The notes below the pieces were generated by a model. It was not told where the DNA came from. It made no database searches and saw nothing but the letters and a program-made list of their open reading frames with translations. This document shows, in pieces, positions 1-9,488 of a stretch of 64,000 bases of DNA. A program made the translations under genes and the position numbers. The stretch comes from Homoserinimonas aerilata (GTDB taxonomy: Bacteria > Actinomycetota > Actinomycetes > Actinomycetales > Microbacteriaceae). Positions within the stretch are counted from its first letter, which is position 1. Every line of letters begins with the position of its first letter. The stretch covers positions 1-64,000 of the forward strand of contig NZ_VFOM01000004.1 of assembly GCF_006716125.1 (NCBI RefSeq), given 5' to 3'.

Positions 1-781
1 TTGACTTGCGGGTGCGACCCTCGGACTGGCCCCACGGGCTGACGGGGTGACGACCACCGGACGTCTTGCCCTCACCACCACCGTGCGGGTGGTCGACCGG
101 GTTCATGGCGACACCACGGACTGTCGGGCGAACGCCCTTCCAGCGCATACGGCCGGCCTTGCCCCAGTTGATGTTCGACTGCTCGGCGTTGCCGACCTCG
201 CCGATCGTGGCGCGGCAGCGAGCATCCACGTTGCGGATCTCGCCGGACGGCATACGCAGCTGGGCGTAGGGGCCATCCTTCGCGACGAGACGCACCGAAG
301 AACCAGCGGAGCGGGCGATCTTGGCGCCGCCGCCCGGCTTGAGCTCGATCGCGTGAATGACGGTACCGACCGGGATGTTGCGCAGCGGCAGGTTGTTGCC
401 CGGCTTGATGTCCGCGCCAGCACCCGACTCGACGATGTCGCCCTGCTTGAGCTTCTCCGGCGCGATGATGTAACGCTTCGTGCCGTCAAGGTAGTGCAGC
501 AGCGCGATACGGGCGGTGCGGTTGGGGTCGTACTCGATGTGAGCGACCTTGGCGTTGACGCCGTCCTTGTCATTGCGACGGAAGTCGATCACGCGGTACT
601 GGCGCTTGTGGCCACCACCGATGTGACGCGTCGTGATGCGACCGGAGTTGTTGCGGCCACCCGTCTTGGGCAGGGGGCGCAGCAGCGACTTCTCGGGAGT
701 CGACCGCGTGATCTCGGCGAAATCTGCCACCGAGGAACCGCGACGACCCGGGGTCGTGGGCTTGTACTTACGAATTGCCAT
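1..781 (-). CDS. rplB: 50S ribosomal protein L2 (3' end outside window)
   Basis: Ribosomal protein L2, a primary 23S rRNA binder needed for subunit joining and peptidyl transfer. It begins [16 protein letters not shown] at 781, and about 260 residues are visible. The C-terminal tail lies beyond base 1; the family is usually about 277-280 residues. Diagnostic L2 stretches are [20 protein letters not shown] near residue 50 and [16 protein letters not shown] near residue 230. It is the last visible gene of the S10 operon, 18 bp after rplW, in the conserved order rpsJ-rplC-rplD-rplW-rplB. The identification is secure; only the end is missing. Confidence 0.98.
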   Translation of the reverse strand, partial: MAIRKYKPTTPGRRGSSVADFAEITRSTPEKSLLRPLPKTGGRNNSGRITTRHIGGGHKRQYRVIDFRRNDKDGVNAKVAHIEYDPNRTARIALLHYLDGTKRYIIAPEKLKQGDIVESGAGADIKPGNNLPLRNIPVGTVIHAIELKPGGGAKIARSAGSSVRLVAKDGPYAQLRMPSGEIRNVDARCRATIGEVGNAEQSNINWGKAGRMRWKGVRPTVRGVAMNPVDHPHGGGEGKTSGGRHPVSPWGQSEGRTRKS

Positions 782-799
782 GGGTTATTCCTCTGCTCC

Positions 800-1099
800 C
801 TAGCCGACAGCCGTGAAGATGTCGATGGAACCGGCCTTGAGCGTCACGATGGCGCGCTTGGTGTTCTTGCGCTTACCAGTACCGAACTTGGTACGACGGG
901 TCTTGCCCTGCTTGTTGAGAGTGTTGATCGACGCGACCTGCACGCTGAAGATCTTCTCAATGGCGAGCTTGATCTCGGTCTTGTTCGAACGGGGGTCCAC
1001 CTCGAAGGTGTACTTGCCCTGATCGATCAGGCTGTAGCTCTTCTCGGAGACGACCGGGGCGATGATGACGTCGCGCGGGTCCTTGTACGTGGCGCTCAT
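800..1099 (-). CDS. rplW: 50S ribosomal protein L23
   Basis: L23 sits at the polypeptide exit tunnel and docks trigger factor and SRP. The 99-residue protein matches the usual family length. It begins [20 protein letters not shown], with the typical 'I.APVVSEKS' N-terminus and a basic loop ([20 protein letters not shown]) that contacts 23S rRNA. Its ATG overlaps the rplD stop by 4 bp (ATGA), so translational coupling in the S10 operon is likely. Confidence 0.98.
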   Translation of the reverse strand: MSATYKDPRDVIIAPVVSEKSYSLIDQGKYTFEVDPRSNKTEIKLAIEKIFSVQVASINTLNKQGKTRRTKFGTGKRKNTKRAIVTLKAGSIDIFTAVG

Positions 1100-1764
1100 G
1101 CGGTCACCTTCGCTTCCTTGTCAGATGCTGCGCTCTCGCCCTTGGGGGCGACGAACGCGTCGAACGCACCCTTGGTGAAGACGAGGTCGTCGCTCACGAC
1201 CACGTCGTAGGCGTTCAGCTGGTCGTGGGTGATCACGTGAATCGTGGAAAGGTTTCGCACGCTCTTGTAGCTCACCTCGTCGTCACGCTGGAGAACGATC
1301 AGGATGTTCTTGCTCTCGGCGATGTTGCCGAGCAGCTCGGCAACAGCCTTCGTTGAGGGCACATCTCCCAGGGAGAGCGACTCGACGACATGGATGCGTC
1401 CGCCGCGTGCCCGGTCGGAGAGCGTGCCGCGGAGAGCGGCAGCGATCATCTTCTTGGGGGTGCGCTGGGCGTAGTCGCGCGGCACGGGTCCGTGGACGAT
1501 GCCACCACCCTTGTGCTGCGGCATACGGACCGAACCCTGACGGGCGCGGCCGGTGCCCTTCTGCTTGAACGGCTTGCGGCCCGAGCCTGAAACCTCGCCG
1601 CGACCCTTGGTCTTGTGCGTGCCCTGGCGAGCCGCGGCGCGCTGCGCCACGACAACCTGGTGGATCAGGGGGACGTTGGTCTGGACGTCGAAGATCTCGG
1701 CGGGAAGGTCGACCGAGCCGACCTTCTTGCCCTTGACGTCGACGACATCGATTGCGGTAGCCAT
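1096..1764 (-). CDS. rplD: 50S ribosomal protein L4
   Basis: L4 binds 23S rRNA domain I, and its extended loop lines the exit tunnel. The protein has 222 residues, a normal actinobacterial length. The loop region holds [20 protein letters not shown] and [20 protein letters not shown] (residues about 50-90), the L4/L1e signature. The C-terminus is an Ala/Lys-rich tail. It starts 4 bp after the rplC stop and overlaps rplW by 4 bp. In E. coli L4 autoregulates this operon; nothing visible here proves that in this organism. Confidence 0.98.
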   Translation of the reverse strand: MATAIDVVDVKGKKVGSVDLPAEIFDVQTNVPLIHQVVVAQRAAARQGTHKTKGRGEVSGSGRKPFKQKGTGRARQGSVRMPQHKGGGIVHGPVPRDYAQRTPKKMIAAALRGTLSDRARGGRIHVVESLSLGDVPSTKAVAELLGNIAESKNILIVLQRDDEVSYKSVRNLSTIHVITHDQLNAYDVVVSDDLVFTKGAFDAFVAPKGESAASDKEAKVTA

Positions 1765-1768
1765 GGAA

Positions 1769-2419
1769 CTAGGCTCCCTTCACTGCGTTGCGAACGAACA
1801 CGATGCGGCCACGAGCACCGGGAACCGCGCCCTTGACGAGCAGCAGACCCTTCTCGAGGTCGACAGCGTGGACCGTGAGGCCCTGGACGGTGACGCGGTC
1901 GCCACCCATACGACCGGCCATGCGCATGCCCTTGAAGACACGGCTGGGGGTCGACGAGGCGCCGATCGAACCCGGCTTGCGGTGGTTGCGGTGCGCACCG
2001 TGCGACGCCGAGACACCGGCGAAGTTGTGGCGCTTCATGACACCGGCGAAACCCTTGCCCTTGCTGGTGCCGACGACGTCGACCTTCTTGCCGGCCTCGA
2101 AGATGTCAACCGCGATCTCCTGGCCGAGCGAGTAGTCGCCGGCGTCGGAGGTGCGAACCTCGGTGAGGTGACGGCGCGGCGTGACGCCGGCCTTGTCGAA
2201 GTGACCGGTCGCAGGCTTGTTCGCCTTGCGCGGGTCGATCTGGCCGTAAGCGATCTGGACGGCACTGTAGCCGTCGACCTCAGGAGTACGAACCTGGGTG
2301 ACGACGTTGGGGGTGATCTCGATGACGGTGACGGGGATCAGCTTGTTGTTGGCGTCCCAGACCTGAGTCATGCCGAGCTTCTTGCCCAGCAGACCCTTGC
2401 GAGTCGTAAGTTTAGACAT
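1769..2419 (-). CDS. rplC: 50S ribosomal protein L3
   Basis: L3 initiates 50S assembly, and its central extension reaches the peptidyl-transferase centre. The protein has 216 residues, beginning [19 protein letters not shown]. The [14 protein letters not shown] start, [14 protein letters not shown] (about residue 120) and [13 protein letters not shown] (about residue 165) are classic L3 motifs. It is the second gene of the S10 operon, 28 bp after rpsJ. Confidence 0.98.
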   Translation of the reverse strand: MSKLTTRKGLLGKKLGMTQVWDANNKLIPVTVIEITPNVVTQVRTPEVDGYSAVQIAYGQIDPRKANKPATGHFDKAGVTPRRHLTEVRTSDAGDYSLGQEIAVDIFEAGKKVDVVGTSKGKGFAGVMKRHNFAGVSASHGAHRNHRKPGSIGASSTPSRVFKGMRMAGRMGGDRVTVQGLTVHAVDLEKGLLLVKGAVPGARGRIVFVRNAVKGA

Positions 2420-2447
2420 GGGTTCCCTCAGAACTGTTCAGGCTCGA

Positions 2448-2756
2448 CTAGAGCTTGATCTCGATGTTGACGTCGGCCGGCAGGTCGAGACGCATGAGCG
2501 AGTCGACAGCCTTCGGAGTCGGGTCAATGATGTCGATCAGGCGCTTGTGGGTGCGCTTCTCGAAGTGCTCGCGGCTGTCCTTGTACTTGTGAGGAGAGCG
2601 GATCACGACGACCACGTTCTTCTCCGTAGGAAGGGGCACCGGACCGACCACCGTCGCGCCCGCACGGGTCACCGTGTCGACGATCTTGCGCGCCGAGCTG
2701 TCGATGACCTCGTGGTCGTACGACTTAAGTCGAATGCGGATCTTCTGTCCCGCCAT
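2448..2756 (-). CDS. rpsJ: 30S ribosomal protein S10
   Basis: S10 is a head protein of the 30S subunit (NusE in antitermination). The start was placed at the ATG at 2756 ([16 protein letters not shown]), giving the canonical 102 residues. An in-frame ATG 14 codons upstream would add a non-conserved leader. A purine-rich AAAGAGAGAGAG-like tract precedes the chosen start. It is the first gene of the S10 operon, with about 480 bp of non-coding sequence upstream. Confidence 0.98.
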   Translation of the reverse strand: MAGQKIRIRLKSYDHEVIDSSARKIVDTVTRAGATVVGPVPLPTEKNVVVVIRSPHKYKDSREHFEKRTHKRLIDIIDPTPKAVDSLMRLDLPADVNIEIKL

Positions 2757-3235
2757 GTCTGACTCTCTCTCTTTAGTACCAAATGCGTTCTCACGCACAC
2801 GCTGCGGAGCACTTCTGCTGTCGCACCACTGTTTTTATGTCAAACGCCAGGTCTTGTGACCCGACACCGTACCGACCCCCGCGCTCGGGCGCGTCACGCC
2901 CTTCCGAGGAAGAGCGGGCACACGTCTGACCGCGTTTTATCGAGTGTCGATTAAGCTTTGTCCTGCTACCCGCGGCCTAGACGCTCACCCGGGCCTGAAC
3001 CCGAGCGTCAAATCTATGCACTGCCTGGCAGTGATTCCGGCCTCGGTCACGGGGACCAGGCGGAAATGTTGAACTAGACGAGTTTGCCACATTCCTGACG
3101 CTGCTGCAACCCGGGCGTGTCGCGCTCGGCGTGTCGCGCAAAAAGGGCGGTTCTGACGCGCTGTGCGCCCCCGTTTGGGGCGTGCGCGCCCGCCCGCTCG
3201 AGCAGGGGCGCGCACACGCGGAAAAAGCGGAGGGG
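2757..3235. other. Non-coding spacer upstream of the S10 operon
   Basis: This 479 bp stretch lies between the small gene at 3236 and rpsJ, with no credible coding sequence on either strand. It must hold the rpsJ promoter and leader on the minus strand. A TTGACG hexamer occurs on the minus strand near 3007-3012 but has no clean -10 at 17 bp, so no promoter is called. The distal end holds the terminator-like hairpin listed at 3182-3215. Confidence 0.6.
3182..3215 (-). terminator. Hairpin downstream of the Rv0909-like gene
   Basis: Perfect 10 bp arms (gtgcgcgccc / gggcgcgcac) flank a 14-base spacer just after the 3236-3448 stop on the minus strand. There is no clear T-run, so this is a structure-only terminator call. 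Confidence 0.55.
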
Positions 3236-3448
3236 CTAGTCGGTGCCGACGCGCTTGTCGGCCTCGGCGCGGGCGTCGCCCACCTGTCCGGCGAACTTGC
3301 CGCCCGTCACCTTGTTGACGACATCCTCCGCACCGTCGAGGACCTTGTCGCTGATGTCCTCAGCCTGCTCGCTCTTCAGCGCATCCTTCACCTTGTCGTC
3401 GGCGAGGAACTCCTGCGCCTTCTTGGTGATGTCATCGAATCCGGCCAT
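3236..3448 (-). CDS. Small Rv0909/MT0933-family protein (annotated antitoxin family)
   Basis: A 70-residue, highly charged, probably helical protein (MAGFDDITKKAQEFLADDKV...). The DKVTGGK-type motif (NKVTGGKFAGQVGDARAEAD) is the hallmark of actinobacterial Rv0909/MT0933 small proteins, which databases call antitoxins. The start at 3448 has an AAGGAG ribosome site 6 bp upstream; an ATG 9 codons further up lacks this support. No toxin-like gene is adjacent: it sits alone between tuf and rpsJ with its own terminator hairpin. A stress-related or stand-alone role is as likely as toxin neutralisation. Confidence 0.75.
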   Translation of the reverse strand: MAGFDDITKKAQEFLADDKVKDALKSEQAEDISDKVLDGAEDVVNKVTGGKFAGQVGDARAEADKRVGTD

Positions 3449-3540
3449 TGTCGACTCCTTAGTCTGGGGAACCATCGGAAGCCCACCCTACGTCGCAGCC
3501 GATCGCTCCACCAGAGGTGGCCCCGAGCATCCGGGAACGA

Positions 3541-3574
3541 CGAAGGGGCCGAGCCTTTCGGCTCGACCCCTTCG
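3541..3574 (-). terminator. Terminator hairpin after tuf
   Basis: A 15-pair stem with one A.C mismatch and a TTTC loop (cgaagggg-c-cgagcc ... ggctcg-a-ccccttcg), about 60 bp past the tuf stop. It ends the rpsL-rpsG-fusA-tuf transcript on the minus strand. The stem is symmetrical enough to act in both directions. Confidence 0.8.
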
Positions 3575-3581
3575 TGTTGGT

Positions 3582-3620
3582 GGGTTTGGTTTCGATACGC
3601 TCGCTACTCAACCCGCCAGG
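3582..3620. repeat. Dispersed GGTTTCGA...CTCAACC palindrome (family A)
   Basis: A short element between the tuf terminator and the tuf stop (ggtttggtttcgatacgctc ... tactcaacccgcc). It shares the left module GGTTTCGA and right module CTCAACC with the elements at 33496, 35837, 38097 and elsewhere in the window. Confidence 0.6.
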
Positions 3621-3632
3621 TTGTTGCTGTTA

Positions 3633-4826
3633 CTACTTGAGAACCTTGACAACCTTGCCGGCGCCAACGGTGCGGCCACCCTCACGGATAGCGAAGCCGA
3701 GGCCCTCTTCCATGGCGATGGGCTGAATGAGCTCAACCGTCATCTCGGTGGTGTCACCAGGCATGACCATCTCGGTGCCCTCGGGCAGCGTGATGACGCC
3801 GGTGACGTCGGTGGTGCGGAAGTAGAACTGCGGGCGGTAGTTCGCGTAGAACGGGTTGTGGCGGCCACCCTCATCCTTGGAAAGGATGTAGGCGGTTCCC
3901 TCGAAGTTCGTGTGAGGGGTGACCGAACCCGGCTGTACGACGACCTGGCCGCGCTCGACATCCTCGCGCTTGGTGCCGCGGAGGAGCAGACCACAGTTCT
4001 CGCCGGCCCAAGCCTCGTCGAGCTGCTTGTGGAACATCTCGATACCCGTGACCGTGGTCTTCTGCGTCGGGCGGATGCCGACGATCTCGACCTCGGAGTT
4101 GATCTTCAGCGTGCCACGCTCGGCGCGGCCCGTGACGACGGTTCCACGACCGGTGATCGTGAAGACGTCCTCGACCGGCATGAGGAAGGGCTTGTCCTTG
4201 TCGCGCACGGGGTCGGGGATGTTGTCGTCAGCGGCCTGCATGAGGTCGAGAACCGACTGAACCCACTTCTCGTCGCCCTCGAGAGCCTTGAGGCCCGAGA
4301 CGCGAACGACAGGCGCGTTGTCGCCGTCGAACTCCTGGCTGGAGAGCAACTCGCGAACCTCGAGCTCGACGAGCTCCAGGATCTCCTCGTCGTCGACCAT
4401 GTCGGACTTGTTCAGCGCGACCATCAGGTAGGGGACACCAACCTGGCGGGCGAGCAGAACGTGCTCACGGGTCTGAGCCATCGGGCCGTCGGTCGCCGCA
4501 ACCACGAGGATCGCGCCGTCCATCTGAGCAGCACCGGTGATCATGTTCTTGATGTAGTCGGCGTGACCAGGGGCGTCGACGTGAGCGTAGTGGCGCTTCG
4601 GCGTCTCGTACTCGACGTGAGAGATGTTGATCGTGATACCACGCTGGCGCTCTTCAGGCGCCGAGTCGATCGTCGCGAAGTCACGCTGCACGTTGGTGGC
4701 CGACGGGTACTTGTCCGCGAGCACCTTCGAGATGGCTGCGGTAAGCGTGGTCTTGCCGTGGTCAACGTGACCGATGGTTCCGATGTTTACGTGCGGCTTG
4801 GTCCGCTCGAACTTGGCCTTAGCCAC
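3633..4826 (-). CDS. tuf: Elongation factor Tu
   Basis: GTP-dependent carrier of aminoacyl-tRNA to the ribosomal A site. The 397-residue protein is full length. G1 GHVDHGKT is at residues 19-26; G3 DAPGH and G4 NKSD are present, with the effector-region RGITI motif. Domains 2 and 3 are intact ([15 protein letters not shown]-terminal [15 protein letters not shown]). A GAGGAGG ribosome site precedes the ATG. It is the last gene of the str operon, followed by the hairpin at 3541-3574. The 117 bp fusA-tuf gap is large enough for an extra promoter, but none is obvious. Confidence 0.99.
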   Translation of the reverse strand: MAKAKFERTKPHVNIGTIGHVDHGKTTLTAAISKVLADKYPSATNVQRDFATIDSAPEERQRGITINISHVEYETPKRHYAHVDAPGHADYIKNMITGAAQMDGAILVVAATDGPMAQTREHVLLARQVGVPYLMVALNKSDMVDDEEILELVELEVRELLSSQEFDGDNAPVVRVSGLKALEGDEKWVQSVLDLMQAADDNIPDPVRDKDKPFLMPVEDVFTITGRGTVVTGRAERGTLKINSEVEIVGIRPTQKTTVTGIEMFHKQLDEAWAGENCGLLLRGTKREDVERGQVVVQPGSVTPHTNFEGTAYILSKDEGGRHNPFYANYRPQFYFRTTDVTGVITLPEGTEMVMPGDTTEMTVELIQPIAMEEGLGFAIREGGRTVGAGKVVKVLK

Positions 4827-4943
4827 TGGGTCCTCCTCAGGACTCTGGTGTAGGCATCCGAATCAGTGGATTCCGATCGGATGCGCTACGGGGTGGAGTG
4901 TGTATTTATGTTACTCGGGACGGGATGTCCCTGCGAATTCGGG

Positions 4944-7058
4944 CTAGTCGCCCTTGTTCTTCTGGACGATCTCGTCGGCAACAGCCTTCGGGACCTCCGC
5001 ATAGCTGTCGAATGTCATCGAGTACACCGCACGGCCAGAGGTCTTGGACCTCAGGTCGCCAACATACCCGAACATTTCTGACAGCGGTACCTTCGCCGAG
5101 ATGACCTTCACGCCCGTCGCGTCTTCCATGGCCTGGATCTGGCCACGACGGGAGTTGATGTCACCGATGACGTCACCCATGTATTCCTCAGGGGTGCGGA
5201 CCTCGACGGCCATGAGCGGCTCCAGCAGCACGGGGTTCGCCTTGCGAGCGGCCTCCTTGTATGCCATGGATCCGGCGATCTTGAACGCCATCTCCGAGGA
5301 GTCGACGTCATGGTAGGCGCCGTCAAGCAGAATCGCCTTCACACCGACAGTCGGGAAGCCGGCGAGCACGCCCACCTGCATGGCCTCCTTGATTCCGGCG
5401 TTCACCGAAGGAATGTACTCGCGCGGGATGCGACCGCCCGAAACCTTGTCCTCGAACTCGTAGGACACCTCCGCGGTGACCTCCATCGGCTCGAGAGCGA
5501 TCTGCACCTTGGCGAACTGACCGGATCCACCGGTCTGCTTCTTGTGGGTGTAGTCGTACTTCTCGACCACGCGACGGATCGTCTCGCGGTACGCAACCTG
5601 GGGCTTGCCCACGTTGGCCTCAACATGGAACTCGCGCTTCATGCGGTCAACGAGGATGTCGAGGTGAAGCTCACCCATTCCCTTGATGACGGTCTGGCCG
5701 GTGTCGATGTTCTGCTCGGTGCGGAACGTGGGATCCTCTTCGGCCAGCTTCTGGATGGCTGTTCCCAGCTTCTCCTGGTCGGCCTTGGTCTTCGGCTCGA
5801 TGGCGACCTCGATGACCGGGTCGGGGAACGTCATCGACTCGAGAACAACCTGGTTGTTCGCGTCGCTGAGGGTGTCGCCCGTGGTGGTGTCCTTGAGGCC
5901 GATGACCGCGTAGATGTGCCCAGCGGTGACGCTGTCAACAGGGTTCTCCTTGTTGGCGTACATCTGGAACATCTTGCCGATGCGTTCCTTCTTGCCCTTG
6001 GTGGAGTTGATGATCGCTCCACCACTCTCAAGGAACCCCGAGTAGACGCGGATGAACGTGAGACGCCCGAAGAACGGGTGCACGGCAACCTTGAACGCGA
6101 GAGCCGCAAAGGGCTCCTTCGAGTCCGGCTTGCGCAGGATGACCTTCTCCTCGTCGCGCGGGTCGCGAGCCTCAGTGGCACCGACGTCGAGCGGGTTGGG
6201 GAGATAGTCGATGACTGCGTCGAGCATCGGCTGAACGCCGCGGTTCTTGAACGCCGAGCCACAGAGCACGGGGTAGATCTCGCTGGCCACGGTGAGCTTG
6301 CGAATGGCGCCCTTGATCTCGGCGACAGTCAGCTCTTCGCCACCGAAGTACTTCTCCATGAGCGCGTCGTCGGTCTCGGCGACGGTCTCGAGCAGAGCGG
6401 TGCGGTACTCCGCAGCCTTCTCCTTGAGATCCTCCGGGATCTCCTCGATGGCGTACTTGGCGCCCATCTCGACGTCACCCTTCGAGTCGCCACGCCACGT
6501 GAGCGCGCGCATCTCAACGAGGTCGACAACACCCTCGAAGCCGGACTCCTCACCGATGGGCAGCTGAAGAACCAGCGGCTTGGCGCCGAGGCGCTTCACG
6601 ATGGTGTCGACCGTGAAGTAGAAGTCGGCGCCCATCTTGTCCATCTTGTTGACGAAGCAGATGCGCGGGACGTTGTACTTGTCGGCCTGACGCCAGACAG
6701 TCTCCGACTGGGGCTCAACGCCCTCCTTGCCGTCGAACACCGCAACGGCACCGTCGAGGACGCGGAGCGAACGCTCCACCTCAACGGTGAAGTCGACGTG
6801 GCCGGGGGTGTCGATGATGTTGATCTGGTTGTTGTTCCAGAAACACGTGACAGCAGCGGAGGTGATCGTGATGCCACGCTCCTGCTCCTGCTCCATCCAG
6901 TCAGTCGTCGAGGCACCATCGTGGGTCTCGCCGATCTTGCGGTTGACGCCCGTGTAGAACAGGATGCGCTCAGTCGTTGTGGTCTTGCCGGCATCGATGT
7001 GAGCCATGATGCCGATGTTGCGGACCTTGTTCAGGTCGGTGAGCACTTCCTGTGCCAC
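4944..7058 (-). CDS. fusA: Elongation factor G
   Basis: Translocase GTPase of elongation, also acting in ribosome recycling with RRF. The 704-residue, full-length protein has G1 [19 protein letters not shown] near residue 20, [29 protein letters not shown], and domain [18 protein letters not shown]. The C-terminus has the usual [20 protein letters not shown]. It lies 83 bp after rpsG, with a strong intercistronic hairpin in the gap (7096-7131). Confidence 0.99.
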   Translation of the reverse strand: MAQEVLTDLNKVRNIGIMAHIDAGKTTTTERILFYTGVNRKIGETHDGASTTDWMEQEQERGITITSAAVTCFWNNNQINIIDTPGHVDFTVEVERSLRVLDGAVAVFDGKEGVEPQSETVWRQADKYNVPRICFVNKMDKMGADFYFTVDTIVKRLGAKPLVLQLPIGEESGFEGVVDLVEMRALTWRGDSKGDVEMGAKYAIEEIPEDLKEKAAEYRTALLETVAETDDALMEKYFGGEELTVAEIKGAIRKLTVASEIYPVLCGSAFKNRGVQPMLDAVIDYLPNPLDVGATEARDPRDEEKVILRKPDSKEPFAALAFKVAVHPFFGRLTFIRVYSGFLESGGAIINSTKGKKERIGKMFQMYANKENPVDSVTAGHIYAVIGLKDTTTGDTLSDANNQVVLESMTFPDPVIEVAIEPKTKADQEKLGTAIQKLAEEDPTFRTEQNIDTGQTVIKGMGELHLDILVDRMKREFHVEANVGKPQVAYRETIRRVVEKYDYTHKKQTGGSGQFAKVQIALEPMEVTAEVSYEFEDKVSGGRIPREYIPSVNAGIKEAMQVGVLAGFPTVGVKAILLDGAYHDVDSSEMAFKIAGSMAYKEAARKANPVLLEPLMAVEVRTPEEYMGDVIGDINSRRGQIQAMEDATGVKVISAKVPLSEMFGYVGDLRSKTSGRAVYSMTFDSYAEVPKAVADEIVQKNKGD

Positions 7059-7095
7059 GGTGGTCCTCCGAAAGTTGGGGATGAATGTGATGTCA

Positions 7096-7131
7096 CAGTG
7101 CGGGCGGGCCGGTTAGGACCCGCCCGCACTG
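7096..7131 (-). promoter_or_regulatory. Intercistronic hairpin between rpsG and fusA
   Basis: Perfect 13 bp arms (cagtgcgggcggg / cccgcccgcactg) with a 10-base loop, in the gap between the rpsG stop and the fusA start. There is no T-run, so a processing site, partial attenuator or protein-binding site is more likely than a full terminator. Confidence 0.6.
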
Positions 7132-7141
7132 CAGGTGCCCA

Positions 7142-7612
7142 CTACCAGCGGTAGTGAGCGAATGCCTTGTTGGCTTCGGCCATCTTGTGAGTGTCTTCAC
7201 GACGCTTCACAGCGGCACCGAGACCGTTCGACGCGTCGAGGATCTCGTTGGTGAGACGCTCGGTCATCGTCTTCTCGCGACGGCCCTTGGCGTACGTGGT
7301 CAGCCAGCGCAGCGCGAGAGTGTTCGCACGGTGCGGCTTGACCTCGACGGGAACCTGGTAGGTGGAGCCACCGACGCGGCGACTCTTGACCTCAAGGGTG
7401 GGGCGCACGTTGTCGAGCGCCTTCTTGAGCGTGACAACAGCATCCGCACCGTTCTTGGCGGCGACAGCCTCGAGCGCGTCGTAGACGATGCGCTCTGCGA
7501 GGGCCTTCTTGCCGTCGAGCAGGATCTTGTTGACGAGCTGGCTGACGATGGGGGCGCCGTAGACCGGGTCGATCGCTACGGGGCGCTTAGGAGCTGGTCC
7601 CTTGCGAGGCAT
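7142..7612 (-). CDS. rpsG: 30S ribosomal protein S7
   Basis: S7 nucleates assembly of the 30S head and contacts the E-site tRNA. The 156-residue protein begins [20 protein letters not shown]. It contains the family signature [27 protein letters not shown], and the C-terminal [21 protein letters not shown]. Its start codon overlaps the rpsL stop by one base (TAATG), consistent with coupled translation. Confidence 0.99.
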   Translation of the reverse strand: MPRKGPAPKRPVAIDPVYGAPIVSQLVNKILLDGKKALAERIVYDALEAVAAKNGADAVVTLKKALDNVRPTLEVKSRRVGGSTYQVPVEVKPHRANTLALRWLTTYAKGRREKTMTERLTNEILDASNGLGAAVKRREDTHKMAEANKAFAHYRW

Positions 7613-7986
7613 TACTTCTTCTCCATCTTCGCGCCGTAGCGGCTGCGAGCCTGCTTGCGGTTCTTGACGGCCTGTGTGTCGAGCGCGCCGCGAACGATCT
7701 TGTAGCGGACACCGGGGAGGTCCTTGACACGACCACCACGGACGAGCACCATCGAGTGCTCCTGGAGGTTGTGACCCTCACCCGGGATGTACGCGGTGAC
7801 CTCGGTGCCGTTGGAGAGCTTGACACGGGCGACCTTGCGAAGAGCCGAGTTCGGCTTCTTCGGGGTGGTCGTGTAGACACGCGTGCACACGCCGCGCTGC
7901 TGGGGGTTGGCCTTAAGGGCGGGCGCCTTGGTCTTGACGACCTTGGGCGAGCGACCCTTGCGGACCAACTGCTGAATAGTTGGCAC
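7612..7986 (-). CDS. rpsL: 30S ribosomal protein S12
   Basis: S12 is the decoding-centre protein that controls accuracy. The 124-residue protein begins [20 protein letters not shown]. The streptomycin-determinant loop is wild type in form: [15 protein letters not shown] contains the Lys43-equivalent, and [16 protein letters not shown] contains the Lys88-equivalent. It is the first gene of the str operon. The leader to the mapped promoter is close to 300 nt. Confidence 0.99.
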   Translation of the reverse strand: MPTIQQLVRKGRSPKVVKTKAPALKANPQQRGVCTRVYTTTPKKPNSALRKVARVKLSNGTEVTAYIPGEGHNLQEHSMVLVRGGRVKDLPGVRYKIVRGALDTQAVKNRKQARSRYGAKMEKK

Positions 7987-8330
7987 TGCTTACTCCTTGG
8001 ATATCCTGCACGGTGACAGTTGTTGCATATGCATCGCATACCTCCCGAAGCCCGGGACGGCATCCGGATGCTGACCCAACGTTGCAGACAGGACTGGCCT
8101 GAATTCAGTGGTTGGGTATGCCGTGGGAGCCCGGCGGAACCTGGGATCACGAGGACCCTCAGTCACGCCCGAAACTCGATTCCGGTTGGTGTCAGATCTA
8201 TTCGAACCCTGCCACCCGCATCCGTCGCCGAGGCGAAGGATTTTGGGCACGAGAGAGCGCACAGAAAAGCGCACACCGAATAAGGATAGTCGCGGGCGTG
8301 TCCGCGGTCAAATGTCTACCGGGAGCCGGA
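7987..8330. other. Leader and promoter region of the rpsL operon
   Basis: Non-coding stretch between rpsL and the membrane-protein gene. It contains the promoter at 8283-8311 and roughly 290 nt of 5' leader. No conserved riboswitch or leader peptide was recognised. An open frame at 7990-8274 is probably chance. Confidence 0.6.
8283..8311 (-). promoter_or_regulatory. Sigma-70-type promoter of the rpsL-rpsG-fusA-tuf operon
   Basis: On the minus strand, TTGACC (8306-8311), a 17 bp spacer and TATCCT (8283-8288), close to the housekeeping consensus and pointing at rpsL. Confidence 0.8.
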
Positions 8331-9230
8331 TCAGTGGCGGGCGCGCGATTCCGCAAGCTCGCGGTCGTAGGCCTCACGCGCCTCGATGTTGCGCTGCTTC
8401 ACGGTGCGGCCGCGGCGGGCGATCGCCGCGCCGAACCAGATCGAGACCTCGCGCGCGACAAGGGCGGCGATGATCAGCGGGGCACTCACGGCGAGACTGA
8501 CGAAAGCCAGCGATGCCTCGCTGGGCGTCATCAGGATGACGCTGTTCATCAGCAGGATCACGCCGATCGAAGCGAAATAGGTGACGGCCGCCACGATCAG
8601 GCTGCCGAGCACCCAGGCCCACCATCCGGCGCGGTTCACCAGCAGCACCGCGAGTACGAACGCGACCAGGAAAGTGAGGGTCGGCACGATGAAACCGCTG
8701 CTGCCGAGGAAGTTGCCGAAGCGGTCTGCGACCGAATCGCCGCCATAGAAGGAGGCCATGACGATGAGAGTGACCAGCGCGAACGCGAGCGCAAAAACGA
8801 GCGTGCCGAGCAGAGCGAACAGCACACCGAAACCGCGGTTGCCCTTCTTGCGCGGCGGCGTGGGCGTCTGCACGTAGATCGTCTGGGGCGTCACCGCTGA
8901 CGGGGCGGGCTCTGCCGGCGGGATGACATCCTGCGCAGAGGTCGGCTCCACCGCGACCGGCTCAGCGACGACCGGCTCGGCGACGACGGATGCCTCGGGC
9001 ACGGCAGGCGGGGCGGGCGCAAAGGCCGGCCCCGCAGTGACGGCGGCAGGCTCCTCCGGCTCTACCAGCGGCGTCGGCTCGGCGGCCGCAGGCTCAGAAA
9101 CGTCGGCGACGACCTCGTCGTACACCGGAGTCTCGGTGACCTCGCCCGTCGTGGCGGCGGAATCGACATCCGCCCGCTCAGGGGACACGGGGTTCTCGAG
9201 GTTCTCGTCGGACGGGGGAACGTTGCTCAT
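8331..9230 (-). CDS. Four-helix membrane protein with long acidic Pro/Ala-rich N-terminus
   Basis: A 299-residue protein of unknown function. Residues 1 to about 130 are Pro/Ala/Glu/Val-rich and probably disordered, with repeats of the VAEPVAVEP kind. A basic PPRKKGNRG stop follows. Four hydrophobic segments come next (GVLFALLGTLVFALAFALVT, FIVPTLTFLVAFVLAVLLV, WWAWVLGSLIVAAVTYFASI, and a segment ending in ALVAREVSIWFG), then a basic cytoplasmic tail. The arrangement is typical of uncharacterised actinobacterial inner-membrane proteins. It stands alone between the str operon and the pilus locus. An AGGAG-type ribosome site precedes the ATG. Confidence 0.75.
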   Translation of the reverse strand: MSNVPPSDENLENPVSPERADVDSAATTGEVTETPVYDEVVADVSEPAAAEPTPLVEPEEPAAVTAGPAFAPAPPAVPEASVVAEPVVAEPVAVEPTSAQDVIPPAEPAPSAVTPQTIYVQTPTPPRKKGNRGFGVLFALLGTLVFALAFALVTLIVMASFYGGDSVADRFGNFLGSSGFIVPTLTFLVAFVLAVLLVNRAGWWAWVLGSLIVAAVTYFASIGVILLMNSVILMTPSEASLAFVSLAVSAPLIIAALVAREVSIWFGAAIARRGRTVKQRNIEAREAYDRELAESRARH

Positions 9231-9320
9231 GGGGACTCCTCAGGCGCCGGTGTATCCGAATGCTCGCAGCAACACTAGCAACCACGGGCACACGCACGCA
9301 TCGGAGAAGTCGAACGGCAA

Positions 9321-9361
9321 GGTCTCGAGACTGGCGCCGTAGACGGCACCACCTCGACCTG
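9321..9361. repeat. Family-A dispersed palindrome
   Basis: ggtctcgagactgg ... cgccgtagacggc ... cacctcgacctgc, matching the elements at 16455, 21865 and 29742. Confidence 0.7.
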
Positions 9362-9405
9362 CAGTGCATTCGGCAACAGGTGGCTTCGTCAGCAGGCGAG
9401 CCTTT

Positions 9406-9470
9406 CACCCGACACTTCGCGACTCATCGGACACCTGTGGGTGGGCATCCGTGTCGCGAAGTGTCGGGTG
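9406..9470. terminator. Long inverted repeat downstream of pilO
   Basis: Perfect 18 bp arms (cacccgacacttcgcgac and its complement at 9453-9470) flank a 29-base spacer immediately after the last pilus gene. It is probably a terminator for the minus-strand T4P operon, though there is no T-run. Confidence 0.55.
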
Positions 9471-9488
9471 GGTGCCGAGTCGCGACCG

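Larger units (their letters stand above)
9231..9488. other. Repeat-bearing spacer after pilO
   Basis: A 258 bp non-coding spacer. It holds a family-A element (9321-9361) and a long palindrome (9406-9470). The palindrome is well placed to terminate the pilus transcript. Confidence 0.6.

Noticed and set aside
2941..3012. rpsJ promoter at the TTGACG hexamer
   Set aside because: No acceptable -10 hexamer at 16-18 bp; too weak to call.
3636..4826. Antibiotic (elfamycin) resistance-type EF-Tu
   Set aside because: No unusual substitution could be recognised by eye; it is treated as ordinary tuf.
5310..7154. 614-codon plus-strand open frame
   Set aside because: It is antisense to fusA, whose frame encodes a perfect EF-G. 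High GC makes long shadow frames common, and the translated sequence is low-complexity Val/Leu/Asp/Arg with no motifs.
7990..8274. 94-codon frame in the rpsL leader on the minus strand
   Set aside because: It ends just before rpsL and has no ribosome site or conserved look; it lies within the transcribed leader and is taken as non-coding.
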